A DNA stretch of 5,245 nucleotides from an uncultured Polymorphobacter sp. GTDB taxonomy: Bacteria > Pseudomonadota > Alphaproteobacteria > Sphingomonadales > Sphingomonadaceae. Shown here one piece after another: positions 1-5,245 of this stretch. The notes under the pieces were generated by a model. That model was not told where the DNA came from. It ran no database searches and worked only from the letters and a program-made list of their open reading frames with translations. Where the stretch lies: positions 1-5,245 of the forward strand of contig CALDHQ010000224.1 of assembly GCA_937894055.1 (NCBI GenBank), written 5' to 3'. The translations under genes and the position numbers were made by a program. The first letter of the stretch is position 1. Each line of letters starts with the position of its first letter.

Positions 1-815
1 CCACCAAGCTGCGGCTGACCGGCGGCGAGCCGCTGGTGCGGCGCGGGATTGTCGAGCTCGTGCGGCAGCTGGCGCGTCATCTCGGCCACGGCCTCGAAGA
101 AATCACGCTGACCACCAACGGCTCGCAGCTGGCGAAGTACGCACAGCCGCTGTTCGATGCGGGGATGCGGCGGATCAATGTCAGCCTCGACACGCTCGAT
201 CCCGACCGGTTCGCGGCGATCACGCGCTGGGGGCGGCTGCCGCAGGTGCTTGACGGCATCGCTGCCGCCAAGGCCGCCGGGCTGCACGTCAAGATCAACA
301 TGGTGGCGCTCAAAGGCGTCAACGACGATGAGTTCGGCGCGATGCTCGACTGGACGGCAGCGCACGGCCATGACCTTGTGCTCATCGAAACGATGCCGCT
401 CGGTGAAATCGACGGCGATCGCAACGAGCAATATTTGCCGCTCAAAGCCGTGCGCGCCGACCTCGAAAGCCGCCGCACGCTCATTGACCTGCCCGATTCG
501 ACCGGCGGCCCGGCGCGCTATGTGCGGATTGCCGAAACCGGCCAGCGGCTCGGTTTCATCACGCCGCTGACGCACAACTTCTGCGAAAGCTGCAACCGCG
601 TCCGGCTGACCGCCACCGGCACGCTGTTCATGTGCCTCGGCCAGGACGATGCCGCCGACCTGCGCGCCGTGCTGCGCGCGCATCCCGACGACGCCGCGCT
701 CGACGTCGCGCTCAACGAGGCGATCGCGCGCAAGCCCAAGGGCCATGACTTCATCATCGACCGCACCGCCCGCGCGCCGGCGGTCAAGCGCCACATGAGT
801 GTTACCGGCGGATGA
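1..815 (+). CDS. moaA: GTP 3',8-cyclase MoaA, C-terminal part (5' end outside window)
   Basis: This radical-SAM enzyme converts GTP to 3',8-cyclo-GTP, the first step of molybdopterin cofactor synthesis, in the cytosol. The frame is open from base 3 with no start in the window. About 270 residues are visible of a family usually near 330-345, so the N-terminal CxxxCxxC radical-SAM cluster motif lies upstream. Visible marks are [11 protein letters not shown] (SAM-binding GGEP) at the left edge, [28 protein letters not shown], and the C-terminal second 4Fe-4S site [11 protein letters not shown]...FMCLG, with cysteines encoded near 582, 591 and 633. The protein ends in GG, as in functional MoaA. 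Its TGA stop overlaps the nadK start (ATGA, 812-815), which implies translational coupling. A GTG at 36 is internal and not the real start. The identity is very secure. Confidence 0.97.
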   Translation, partial: TKLRLTGGEPLVRRGIVELVRQLARHLGHGLEEITLTTNGSQLAKYAQPLFDAGMRRINVSLDTLDPDRFAAITRWGRLPQVLDGIAAAKAAGLHVKINMVALKGVNDDEFGAMLDWTAAHGHDLVLIETMPLGEIDGDRNEQYLPLKAVRADLESRRTLIDLPDSTGGPARYVRIAETGQRLGFITPLTHNFCESCNRVRLTATGTLFMCLGQDDAADLRAVLRAHPDDAALDVALNEAIARKPKGHDFIIDRTARAPAVKRHMSVTGG

Positions 816-1591
816 GCTACAAGTCCGACCGTCTCGCGCTGCTGGTATCGCCGACGCCGCAGGCCGAAGCCGCGGCCGAGGAACTGCGCACGCTGTACGA
901 CTGGGTGCCGATTGACGATGCCGAGATCGTCGTGGCGCTCGGCGGCGACGGCTTCATGCTGCAGACGCTGCACGCCGCGCTGCACGAACGCCGGCCGCGC
1001 CCGGTGTTCGGGATGAACCTCGGCACCATCGGCTTCATGATGAACGAATTCAGCGCCATCGACCTGCACGGGCGGCTGCGCAAGGCCAAGGGCTTCACGC
1101 TGCACCCGCTGGCGATGACGGCAACCACCGTCGCCGGCGTCACCGTCGCGTCGCCGGCCATCAACGAAGTGTCGCTGCTGCGCGAAACCCGCCAGGTCGC
1201 CAAGGTCGAAATCAGCATCGACGGCCGCGTCCGCATGGCGGAGCTGGCGTGCGACGGCGTCATGGTGGCAACGCCCGCCGGCTCGACCGCCTACAACCTG
1301 TCCGCCAACGGCCCGATCCTGCCGCTGTCGAGCGACCTGCTCGCACTCACCCCGATCAGCCCGTTCCGGCCGCGGCGCTGGCGCGGCGCGCTGATCCCCG
1401 ATGCCTCGGTGGTCGAATTCCGCGTGCTGGAGGCCGACAAGCGCCCGGTCAGCGCCGTCGCCGACCAGCTCGAAGTCCGCGATGTCGCGCACGTCCGCAT
1501 CACCACCGACAAATCGGTGTCGCTCGAACTGCTGTTCGACCCCGAATATGCGCTCGATGACCGGATTTCGCTCGAGCAGTTTTTGAGCTGA
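812..1591 (+). CDS. nadK: NAD kinase
   Basis: It phosphorylates NAD to NADP using ATP (or polyphosphate in some relatives), in the cytosol. The ORF is 259 residues, the usual length of the short alphaproteobacterial NadK. Family motifs are complete and in order: [10 protein letters not shown] (GGDG at 44-47, ATP and metal site), [13 protein letters not shown] (68-79), NEVSLLR (NE at 118-119, NAD binding), and [14 protein letters not shown] followed by [10 protein letters not shown] (148-171). The ATG at 812 is favoured because it overlaps the moaA stop by four bases and gives the normal N-terminus ([11 protein letters not shown]). Co-transcription with moaA is likely. Long antisense open frames here are high-GC shadows. 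Codon usage matches moaA. The gene appears intact. Confidence 0.97.
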   Translation: MSYKSDRLALLVSPTPQAEAAAEELRTLYDWVPIDDAEIVVALGGDGFMLQTLHAALHERRPRPVFGMNLGTIGFMMNEFSAIDLHGRLRKAKGFTLHPLAMTATTVAGVTVASPAINEVSLLRETRQVAKVEISIDGRVRMAELACDGVMVATPAGSTAYNLSANGPILPLSSDLLALTPISPFRPRRWRGALIPDASVVEFRVLEADKRPVSAVADQLEVRDVAHVRITTDKSVSLELLFDPEYALDDRISLEQFLS

Positions 1592-1597
1592 GGCTGG

Positions 1598-1696
1598 GAA
1601 GAGCCTCCGGCGGGCAGGGCCTAGGCCCTGCACCCGATTGAAGTGCGGCAAACACATGGGTGCAGGGCCTGAGGCCCTGCCCGCCGGAGGCTCTTC
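1598..1696. repeat. Large imperfect inverted repeat; likely terminator or REP/MITE-like element
   Basis: Arm 1 (1598-1635) and arm 2 (1658-1696) are reverse complements over about 38 bases. The only difference is one extra base: CCTAGG in arm 1 against CCTCAGG in arm 2, read on the same strand. The loop is about 22 bases (1636-1657). Each arm carries its own smaller palindrome around GGCCTAGGCC or GGCCTGAGGCC, so a cruciform or branched RNA fold is possible. It lies 6 bases after the nadK stop and ahead of the tRNA promoter, where it could end the moaA-nadK transcript. No clear T-run follows, so it is not a classic intrinsic terminator. It may instead be a dispersed palindromic element. The structure is directly visible; its role is inferred. 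Confidence 0.85.
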
Positions 1697-1726
1697 AGCT
1701 TCTTGCAGATTTAATCCGCTTTGCGC

Positions 1727-1755
1727 TTGTCGTCCCGCAAACGCGTTGCTATAGC
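1727..1755 (+). promoter_or_regulatory. Putative sigma-70 promoter of tRNA-Asn
   Basis: TTGTCG (1727-1732) and TATAGC (1750-1755) are separated by 17 bases. The expected start point is about 5 bases before the mature tRNA 5' end at 1767. The -35 resembles the CTTG-type box common in alphaproteobacteria. It sits between the inverted repeat and the tRNA, so the tRNA probably has its own promoter. This is inferred from sequence and spacing only. Confidence 0.5.
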
Positions 1756-1766
1756 CCGCGCCTCGT

Positions 1767-1841
1767 TCCTCGGTAGCTCAGTGGTAGAGCATCCGACTGT
1801 TAATCGGATGGTCGTAGGTTCGAATCCTACCCGGGGAGCCA
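1767..1841 (+). tRNA. tRNA-Asn (anticodon GTT), CCA encoded
   Basis: A complete cloverleaf is visible. The acceptor stem is TCCTCGG with CCGGGGA (one T-G wobble), and the D arm contains AGCTCAGTGGTAGAGC. The anticodon stem TCCGA/TCGGA holds loop CTGTTAA with GTT at 1799-1801. The T arm is GTAGG-TTCGAAT-CCTAC, the discriminator base is G (1838), and CCA is encoded at 1839-1841. It reads AAC and AAU codons. Its 3' end is a common target for integrative elements. The flank becomes less GC-rich and gene-poor right after it, but no second copy of the tRNA 3' end is present in the window. Confidence 0.97.
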
Positions 1842-2086
1842 TTTTCTTCAGATAACATATTGAATTTGCGGCGCTTTAGACAGCGTCGCAAAATCTGTTA
1901 CCCCATTTGTTACCCCAAACGGATTGCGGCTAGGGATGCTTGCTGGCGCATGCTGGCGGACGTCGCACGGATTTGGGTGCGCTATGTCTTGAATGGGGTG
2001 GAAGGCGGACTGGCCGGTTTCGGGAAGCGCTTGCGTTAAAGCGGACGCTGGGGAGTTCCGATCGTGCTGACTGCATTGCGCCCCAT
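1842..2086. other. Non-coding, degenerate stretch downstream of tRNA
   Basis: No credible gene is seen. An 80-residue minus-strand open frame (1848-2090) and a plus frame starting at 1940 look compositionally random and match no family I recognise. On the minus strand, two GGGTAAC units sit within 25 bases. One reading of them, WGNKWGN followed shortly by a stop, resembles integrase C-terminal tails, but an in-frame TAG just upstream isolates it. A vestigial integrase end beside its tRNA site is therefore only a weak possibility. Confidence 0.5.
1896..1917. repeat. Two tandem copies of TGTTACCCCA
   Basis: TGTTACCCCA occurs at 1896-1905 and again at 1908-1917, a 12-base period. It lies about 55 bases after the tRNA-Asn CCA end. 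It may be paired protein-binding sites (recombinase arm sites are one option) or a chance tandem duplication. Only the repeat itself is certain. Confidence 0.6.
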
Positions 2087-2230
2087 TCACGTCGTTCGCG
2101 GGATGCGGCGCTGTGCCCGGAAGCTGCCGTCCGGAACGTCGTCTTTGAGCGCCTCGGCCAGCTTCGCCACCCGCGCCCGGTCGGGCCGCGAATAGGACAG
2201 GAAGACGCGTGGCGGTTTGGCTTCGCTCAT
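2087..2230 (-). pseudogene. TIR-domain protein, N-terminal remnant (copy A)
   Basis: On the minus strand an ATG at 2230 opens a 47-residue frame starting MSEAKPPRVFLSYSRPDRAR and continuing VAKLAEALKDD. PRVFLSYSR is the first beta strand and loop of a TIR domain, and the next stretch is its first helix. TIR domains act in NAD cleavage or signalling in bacterial defence proteins. The remaining ~100 residues of the domain, including the catalytic glutamate region, are absent. After about residue 31 the sequence turns into unrelated, arginine-rich text and stops (2087-2089). The ATG overlaps the stop of copy B by ATGA. I see a decayed or rearranged 5' gene end, not a working enzyme. Confidence 0.6.
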
Positions 2231-2340
2231 GCTGCCCACCGCATCAGCGGCATGGCAGCCGCCAGCGCCGCCGCCTTACCGGCGATGCCAATATCCTGCC
2301 GGCTGTAGGATAGAAAGATGTTAGGCGTCTGCCGGGGCAT
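2227..2340 (-). pseudogene. TIR-domain protein, N-terminal remnant (copy B)
   Basis: A minus-strand frame of 37 residues from ATG at 2340 reads MPRQTPNIFLSYSRQD, then a short helix-like alanine-rich run, and ends in TGA at 2227. NIFLSYSR matches the opening strand of a TIR domain. Copy B differs clearly from copy A in nucleotide sequence, so this is not a recent tandem duplication. It loses homology about 15 residues after the SYSR motif, slightly earlier than copy A. The frame extends upstream to 2454 without a TIR match, and I chose the ATG at 2340 because TIR proteins usually begin just before this strand. No good Shine-Dalgarno sequence is seen. It is probably non-functional. Confidence 0.55.
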
Positions 2341-2798
2341 GATCGCAAGTACCGGACGGATGCAACAAGTTCTCTGGCAGAAATCACCTGTTCCTAAAGC
2401 TGAAACGCTACACTGGAATGCACATGCTGCACCATTCTTATCAGTCAGTAACAAGCTACTCGCGAATGTGAAAGGTGCGACGCAGCGTCACCTGCCGACC
2501 AGGTTGATCGGGCTTCGTATCCACAGGCGCCACTGCGGGATGAATGGCGACTTCTGGCAAAAGCAGGCGATCGGAAATTGATGGGGGTATGACCGGGGCC
2601 GGGTGACCGGACAACGGCAGCTATCTTCAATCACCACTCCGCAAGCCGCCAGATAGCAAACAGCCCCAAGGTTACCATTCTAGACTGCCCCTTGCATTCA
2701 GGCAACAGCGGGAGCAATGGCGAAGTCCTGACGCAATTGACCCAGCTGCGACAATAGCGTTTGTTGCATTTCCGCATAACGCGGCGCCGGGGGGCATC
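2341..2798. other. 458-base gap without a convincing gene
   Basis: Composition is more even than in the flanking genes, with several short frames on both strands (for example 2318-2581 plus and 2445-2630 minus) that match nothing I recognise. The right end supplies the upstream region of the permease start at 2799: a run of G (2789-2794) lies 4 bases before the ATG and may act as a weak ribosome-binding site. The left end would be the upstream region of TIR copy B on the other strand. I could not identify a convincing promoter, RNA gene or long repeat in it. Confidence 0.5.
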
Positions 2799-3200
2799 AT
2801 GTCGGAATCATCGGTCCAGCCACTGACGCGCGTGCTCGGCCCGCTGGGGGTCGCACTGCTGACGCTGTCGGTGCTGTCGCCGGGCGCCTCGGTGCTCGTC
2901 GCGGGCGCCGACATCCTCCACCACGCCGGCACCGGCGCGCCGCTCGCGTTCCTGCTCGGCGGGCTGATGACGCTGGTGTTCACCTTCGCCCAGGCCGAGC
3001 TCGGTTCGTCGTTCCCGCTTGCGGGCGGCGACTATGCGACGGTCGGCAACACGCTCGGGCCGCTCGCCGGGTTCATGCAGTTTGGTCTGGGTATGCTCGG
3101 CGTGCCCGTATTCATGGCGGTTTCGGCCGCGGGTGTGTCGCTTTACCTGCGGACGATCTGGCCGGGGCTGCCGGTCAACGGGACCGCGCTCGCGGCGCTG
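2799..3200 (+). pseudogene. APC-family amino-acid permease, truncated N-terminal part
   Basis: Such inner-membrane transporters move amino acids or amines with H+ or by exchange, with about 12 helices and 450-500 residues. The first ~134 residues from ATG 2799 fit the family: a helix at about 13-37 with the unwound-helix motif LSPGASV, a second at about 48-67 ending in FAQAELGSSFPLAGGDYA, which is highly characteristic, and a third at about 88-117. After VNGTALAAL (near 3200) homology ends abruptly. The frame continues to 3440 through proline-, serine- and arginine-rich residues that have no membrane character. GC-rich codon use matches moaA and nadK, so it may be from the same genome. The exact break is uncertain by about 20 bases. 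The substrate cannot be told. Confidence 0.8.
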
Positions 3201-3204
3201 ATGC

Positions 3205-3370
3205 CGCCGCCAGCGCCGGAGGGGGTCGTGGACGAGGGCGAGGCCAAGCCCCCCTCCACCATCTCCTGCCACCGCGCCTCCTCCTCCGCGCGCAGCGCCT
3301 CGGCGTTCCTCCTCTTCTCCGTCAGGCAGGCCTCTCTCATGTCGCGGTCGTCGTCGAGGAGGTCGCGATC
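3205..3370 (-). other. Unidentified charged coding-like fragment on minus strand
   Basis: Reading leftward from about 3370, a minus-strand frame gives LLDDDRDMREACLTEKRR and then a strongly charged Glu/Ala/Arg run ending in ARWQEMVEGGLASPSS. It looks like real helical, coiled-coil-prone protein, unlike the plus-strand reading of the same bases (Ser/Arg rich). There is no start that I trust and no recognised domain. The style is reminiscent of eukaryotic or GC-rich plant or algal proteins, but that is only an impression. Both edges are abrupt, against the permease on one side and the recombinase on the other. Confidence 0.35.
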
Positions 3371-3982
3371 GCCTTGGAAATCCTGTCACGTGCAACCAAA
3401 CGTCGACGTAGCATCACAAAGACGAAGATACTCTTCGTGAATCGAGAGGGCCAACCCTACGCAGATGGAGACTATGCGAAGAGCATTCAGAAGCTGGTGC
3501 TATATATCAACCGCCAGTGGCCCAACACCATTCCCAATCGTCAAGATGGGCTGCCTTGGAAGTTCAATCCTCGGCAATTGCGCCGCACATGTGCACGGTA
3601 CATCGCGCGCGAGCCGTTCGGAATAATCGCTGGAGCTCGCCAGTTTCGGCACGTTGCGATCAAGACGTTTGAGGGCTACGCGAACTACGAGCTGCCCGAG
3701 CACCTCAAGACCTTCAAACAGGAGATCGACGAGGAGCATCTTCTCGCTGAAGACGACTGGCGGGACGAGCTTCTTCAAGATATTGTTAATAATCAGATTA
3801 GCGGCGCGGGCGGAAGACAATTCCGAGCCGAGTTTCAAGGTCTTGCTGCGGACAAGGGGGACGACGAGGCCAAACGCATTCTGAAGTCACAGTTGAATCC
3901 GATCCACATCGGCAAGTTGAATTTCTGCAGATTTCGCCGCGAGACCGCCGTTTGCCTGAAGCGCGCAGAGAAGCCAGACAAC
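3341..3982 (+). pseudogene. Tyrosine recombinase (phage-type integrase), C-terminal part
   Basis: It would cut and rejoin DNA at att-type sites. The plus frame running through 3374 contains KILFVNREGQPY, then NPRQLRRTCARYIA (box with the second catalytic Arg, encoded near 3581-3586; the usual His of HxLR is Arg), GARQFRHVAIKTFEGYAN (catalytic His near 3650 and nucleophile Tyr near 3677), and a C-terminal tail with LNFCRF and AVCLKR. This layout, including EPFGIIAGARQ and the tail cysteines, resembles integrases I associate with actinobacteria. The N-terminal SAM-like domain and the first catalytic Arg box are missing; the left border is unclear, between about 3335 and 3375. It runs in frame into a receiver domain with no stop of its own. 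It is not expected to be active. Confidence 0.72.
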
Positions 3983-4129
3983 CCAACACCAATCATTGGA
4001 CTCTCGGCCGATGTAATGTCACAAGGCTTAAGTGAACTTCTCTCTCTTGGTATGAATCATTTTGTGACTAAACCTTTTAACCCATCTAGCTTTAAAGATG
4101 TTCTTTTAAAATTTATAGTTTCAGCTTAA
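3983..4129 (+). pseudogene. Response-regulator receiver domain, C-terminal end
   Basis: The last ~48 codons before the TAA at 4127-4129 encode TPIIGLSADVMSQGLSELL and then GMNHFVTKPFNPSSF. This matches the end of a CheY-like receiver: strand 4 with the conserved Ser/Thr (GLSA), helix 4, strand 5 with the conserved Lys (TKPF), and helix 5. The phospho-acceptor Asp and the acidic pair lie in the missing N-terminal part. Such domains often end hybrid histidine kinases. Codons change to AT-rich exactly here, unlike the recombinase part it is fused to. It therefore belongs to a different source, and the fusion is probably accidental. Confidence 0.75.
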
Positions 4130-4156
4130 GGAATCTACGGAATAATCTATTTTCTA

Positions 4157-4186
4157 TTGTTAATATCTCTGAATTATTGATATATT
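4157..4186 (+). promoter_or_regulatory. Possible promoter ahead of the PuuD-like fragment
   Basis: The 88-base AT-rich spacer (4130-4217) contains TTGTTA (4157-4162) and TATATT (4181-4186) with an 18-base spacing. A second TATA-like run (TATATAAC) lies at about 4194-4201. A GGGGG run at 4209-4213, four bases before the ATG at 4218, can serve as a ribosome-binding site. In such AT-rich DNA promoter-like hexamers arise easily by chance. Confidence 0.3.
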
Positions 4187-4217
4187 CTCATGATATATAA
4201 CATACTTTGGGGGTCTC

Positions 4218-4415
4218 ATGACTTTTTCATTATTTTCAGCTGCTGGTCTCGAAATGCTTTATCGCTATATACATTATTTCTCAGGCGTTGTTTGGATTGG
4301 AATGCTTTATTATTTTAACTTTGTTCAAGGTGCGTTCTTCGCTGAAATCGATGCTCCGGTTAAAAACCAAGCATTCTCAAAACTCGTTCCGAAAGCTCTT
4401 TGGTGGTTCCGTTGG
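4218..4415 (+). pseudogene. PuuD-like (urate hydroxylase family) membrane protein, N-terminal fragment
   Basis: From ATG 4218 the first 66 residues contain [32 protein letters not shown] and [12 protein letters not shown]. This fits the first membrane segment and following amphipathic region of PuuD-type proteins, integral membrane proteins linked to urate oxidation. Full members have several more helices and often a cytochrome c domain, all absent here. After WWFRW (4415) the frame continues to 4505 through residues antisense to a phage gene. The AT-rich codons agree with the preceding receiver fragment, so 3983-4415 could be one contiguous AT-rich genome piece with a natural intergenic region. 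The family name is from pattern memory and is moderately sure. Confidence 0.6.
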
Positions 4416-4930
4416 ACTTGCCAAAGTCGCCCATGGTCTTGGTGCCGGACTTGGGACCTGCCACCGCAGTCTTATCACCGTACAGCCGCTCCATGTGGCG
4501 CTTGACGGCGTCGCCAGTTTCATTGCCTGCGTCCAGAAAGTTCTGGAATGCACCACTGAACGCCTGGCCAACACGCGTCCCAACCTGCTTGGCGGACTCG
4601 TAGGCACCGCTAAAGTCACCGGCAAACAGCTTGGCAAACACGTCGCCAATCAGGCCAGCGCCGTCCACGATGAGGCTAAAAGCTTCAAAGATGACGCCAG
4701 CTACAGTCTTGACCGCCCCCTTCACGACTTCGAAGACGGCCAGCAAGCCCATCATCGCGCCTTTGAAGACTTGCACCACATAGGGCCCGGTGCTGGCAAA
4801 GTACTCAGCCAGCTCGGTGAACACCGGCATGACAGCATCGCCGATAGTTTTCTTGACTGCAGTGAGCACGTCGCCCACGTCATTCATGGCCATCTTGTAG
4901 GCCTTGCTGCAAGCCACACCCAACGCCTGG
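4400..4930 (-). pseudogene. Phage tail tape measure protein, internal or C-terminal fragment
   Basis: The minus-strand frame gives about 175 residues with the typical long helical, Ala/Val/Gly-rich pattern: [73 protein letters not shown], then MERLYGDK and a Gly/Lys-rich tail. Tape measure proteins set tail length in siphophages and myophages and carry hydrophobic segments; full ones are far longer. The beginning is cut off at sucD (near 4930) and the end runs into the PuuD fragment (near 4400). The best-looking open frame begins at a TTG (4921-4923), which is unlikely to be a true start. The style suggests a proteobacterial prophage. Plus-strand frames across it are shadows. Confidence 0.7.
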
Positions 4931-5013
4931 GCATCGGCGTGGTCAGCCGTTCAGGCACGCTCACCTACGAAGCGGTGGGTCAGCTCTCGGCACTTGGCAT
5001 CGGCCAGAGCAGC
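4930..5013 (+). pseudogene. sucD: Succinyl-CoA synthetase alpha subunit, internal sliver
   Basis: Twenty-eight plus-strand codons read [20 protein letters not shown] and then ALGIGQSS, which is the highly conserved central segment of SucD (ADP- or GDP-forming succinate-CoA ligase, TCA cycle). The full protein is about 290-300 residues. Both ends stop abruptly: on the left at the tape measure piece, on the right where the expected continuation (AVGIGGDP) is replaced by QHHQPSS. It cannot be functional. It is useful mainly as a sharp marker of chimerism, because its orientation is opposite to both neighbours. Confidence 0.75.
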
Positions 5014-5019
5014 CAACAT

Positions 5020-5067
5020 CATCAACCGTCGTCCGCGTCATCCTCAACGGATCAGCGACGGTTGATG
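5020..5067. repeat. 12-base perfect inverted repeat
   Basis: CATCAACCGTCG at 5020-5031 is exactly mirrored by CGACGGTTGATG at 5056-5067, with a 24-base loop. It lies between the sucD sliver and the STAND fragment, so it sits at a junction. It may be a natural hairpin (a terminator or recombination site) or the trace of a fold-back or strand-switch event. No T-run follows on either side. Confidence 0.7.
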
Positions 5068-5245
5068 AAACCTCCTTGGACCCGGATCGTCTCGGCGCTC
5101 AAGCGCGCCAAGGACCGCGGGGTGACCGCCCGGGCCATGGTCGAGCCGGATGTAGATCGGCCAATAGCTGTTCGCCCGCAGCCGCGGAAAAACACCCGCC
5201 TGCAACAACGACGATTTCCCTAGCCCCGATTGCCCAAAGAGCACC
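5044..5245 (-). pseudogene. STAND-type P-loop NTPase fragment (enters from right edge)
   Basis: The minus-strand frame from the right edge reads [20 protein letters not shown], then [19 protein letters not shown], and ends at a TGA at 5044-5046. GQSGLGKSS is a Walker A loop (5235-5209), and the following [11 protein letters not shown] is typical of the novel STAND NTPases found fused to TIR, caspase-like or WD40 domains in bacterial signalling and defence proteins. Homology seems to fade after RLDHGPG, near 5140-5130; the remaining codons are not recognisable. The Walker B and sensor regions are missing. The N-terminal effector domain, if any, lies outside the window. It is similar in kind to the families that carry the TIR starts at 2087-2340, though no direct link is shown. 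Confidence 0.7.

Noticed and set aside
518..1657. 379-residue minus-strand open frame
   Set aside because: It is antisense to moaA and nadK; low-complexity Arg/His/Asp/Gln-rich text produced by high GC, with no family motifs.
1896..1917. CRISPR-like repeat
   Set aside because: Only two 10-base units with a 2-base spacer; neither unit size nor spacing fits a CRISPR array.
1940..2308. 122-residue plus-strand frame
   Set aside because: No recognisable domain, and it lies antisense to the TIR starts, whose motifs are much clearer.
2318..2581. 87-residue plus-strand frame
   Set aside because: No motif, no ribosome-binding site and mixed composition; it looks like intergenic sequence.
2808..3395. 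195-residue minus-strand frame rich in Arg and Glu
   Set aside because: It is a shadow of the permease; the charged fragment at 3205-3370 is in a different minus frame.
5052..5140. Short minus-strand frame starting [13 protein letters not shown]
   Set aside because: Only about 26 residues before a stop, no family recognised, and it is in a different frame from the Walker A fragment.
4288..5223. 311-residue plus-strand open frame
   Set aside because: It runs through the PuuD fragment out of frame, antisense of the tape measure piece, the real sucD sliver and antisense of the STAND fragment; only the sucD part is meaningful.
3200..5245. Integron cassette array or defence island as explanation of the patchwork
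   Set aside because: No attC-like imperfect palindromes at regular spacing, no complete cassette genes, and the pieces are truncated core, phage and membrane genes.

Overview
The left part of the window (1 to about 2,800) reads as one coherent, GC-rich alphaproteobacterial chromosome, most like a sphingomonad. This rests on protein style and on codons ending in G or C. It holds the 3' part of moaA (GTP 3',8-cyclase, molybdenum cofactor synthesis), which overlaps a complete nadK (NAD kinase) by ATGA. A large inverted repeat or terminator follows, then a complete tRNA-Asn(GTT) with its own promoter. Downstream of the tRNA is a degenerate stretch with almost no credible genes. It contains two very short minus-strand fragments that each preserve only the first strand and helix of a TIR domain. 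A long gene-poor gap leads to an amino-acid permease (APC family) start.

From about 3,200 to the right end the window is a patchwork. In order it carries: the permease cut off after about three membrane helices; a short charged minus-strand coding-like fragment I cannot name; the C-terminal half of a tyrosine recombinase of actinobacterial style; the last ~48 residues of a response-regulator receiver domain, joined in frame to the recombinase; an AT-rich intergenic region with a promoter-like sequence; the first 66 residues of a PuuD-like membrane protein; an antisense piece of a phage tail tape measure protein; a ~28-residue sliver of succinyl-CoA synthetase alpha (sucD); and a minus-strand Walker A fragment of a STAND NTPase running off the right edge. 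No gene from 2,799 onward is complete within the window, and composition swings from very GC-rich to clearly AT-rich and back.

The simplest reading is that the right half is a serial chimera (misassembly, amplification chimera or library artefact) of DNA from several bacteria, perhaps a mixed community, attached to a genuine sphingomonad locus. A natural hotspot of fragment capture next to a tRNA is possible, but nothing seen requires it. The only genes I would treat as functional are moaA (its visible part), nadK and the tRNA. The TIR and STAND fragments hint at a TIR-STAND defence-type protein family nearby, but no intact system is present in the window.
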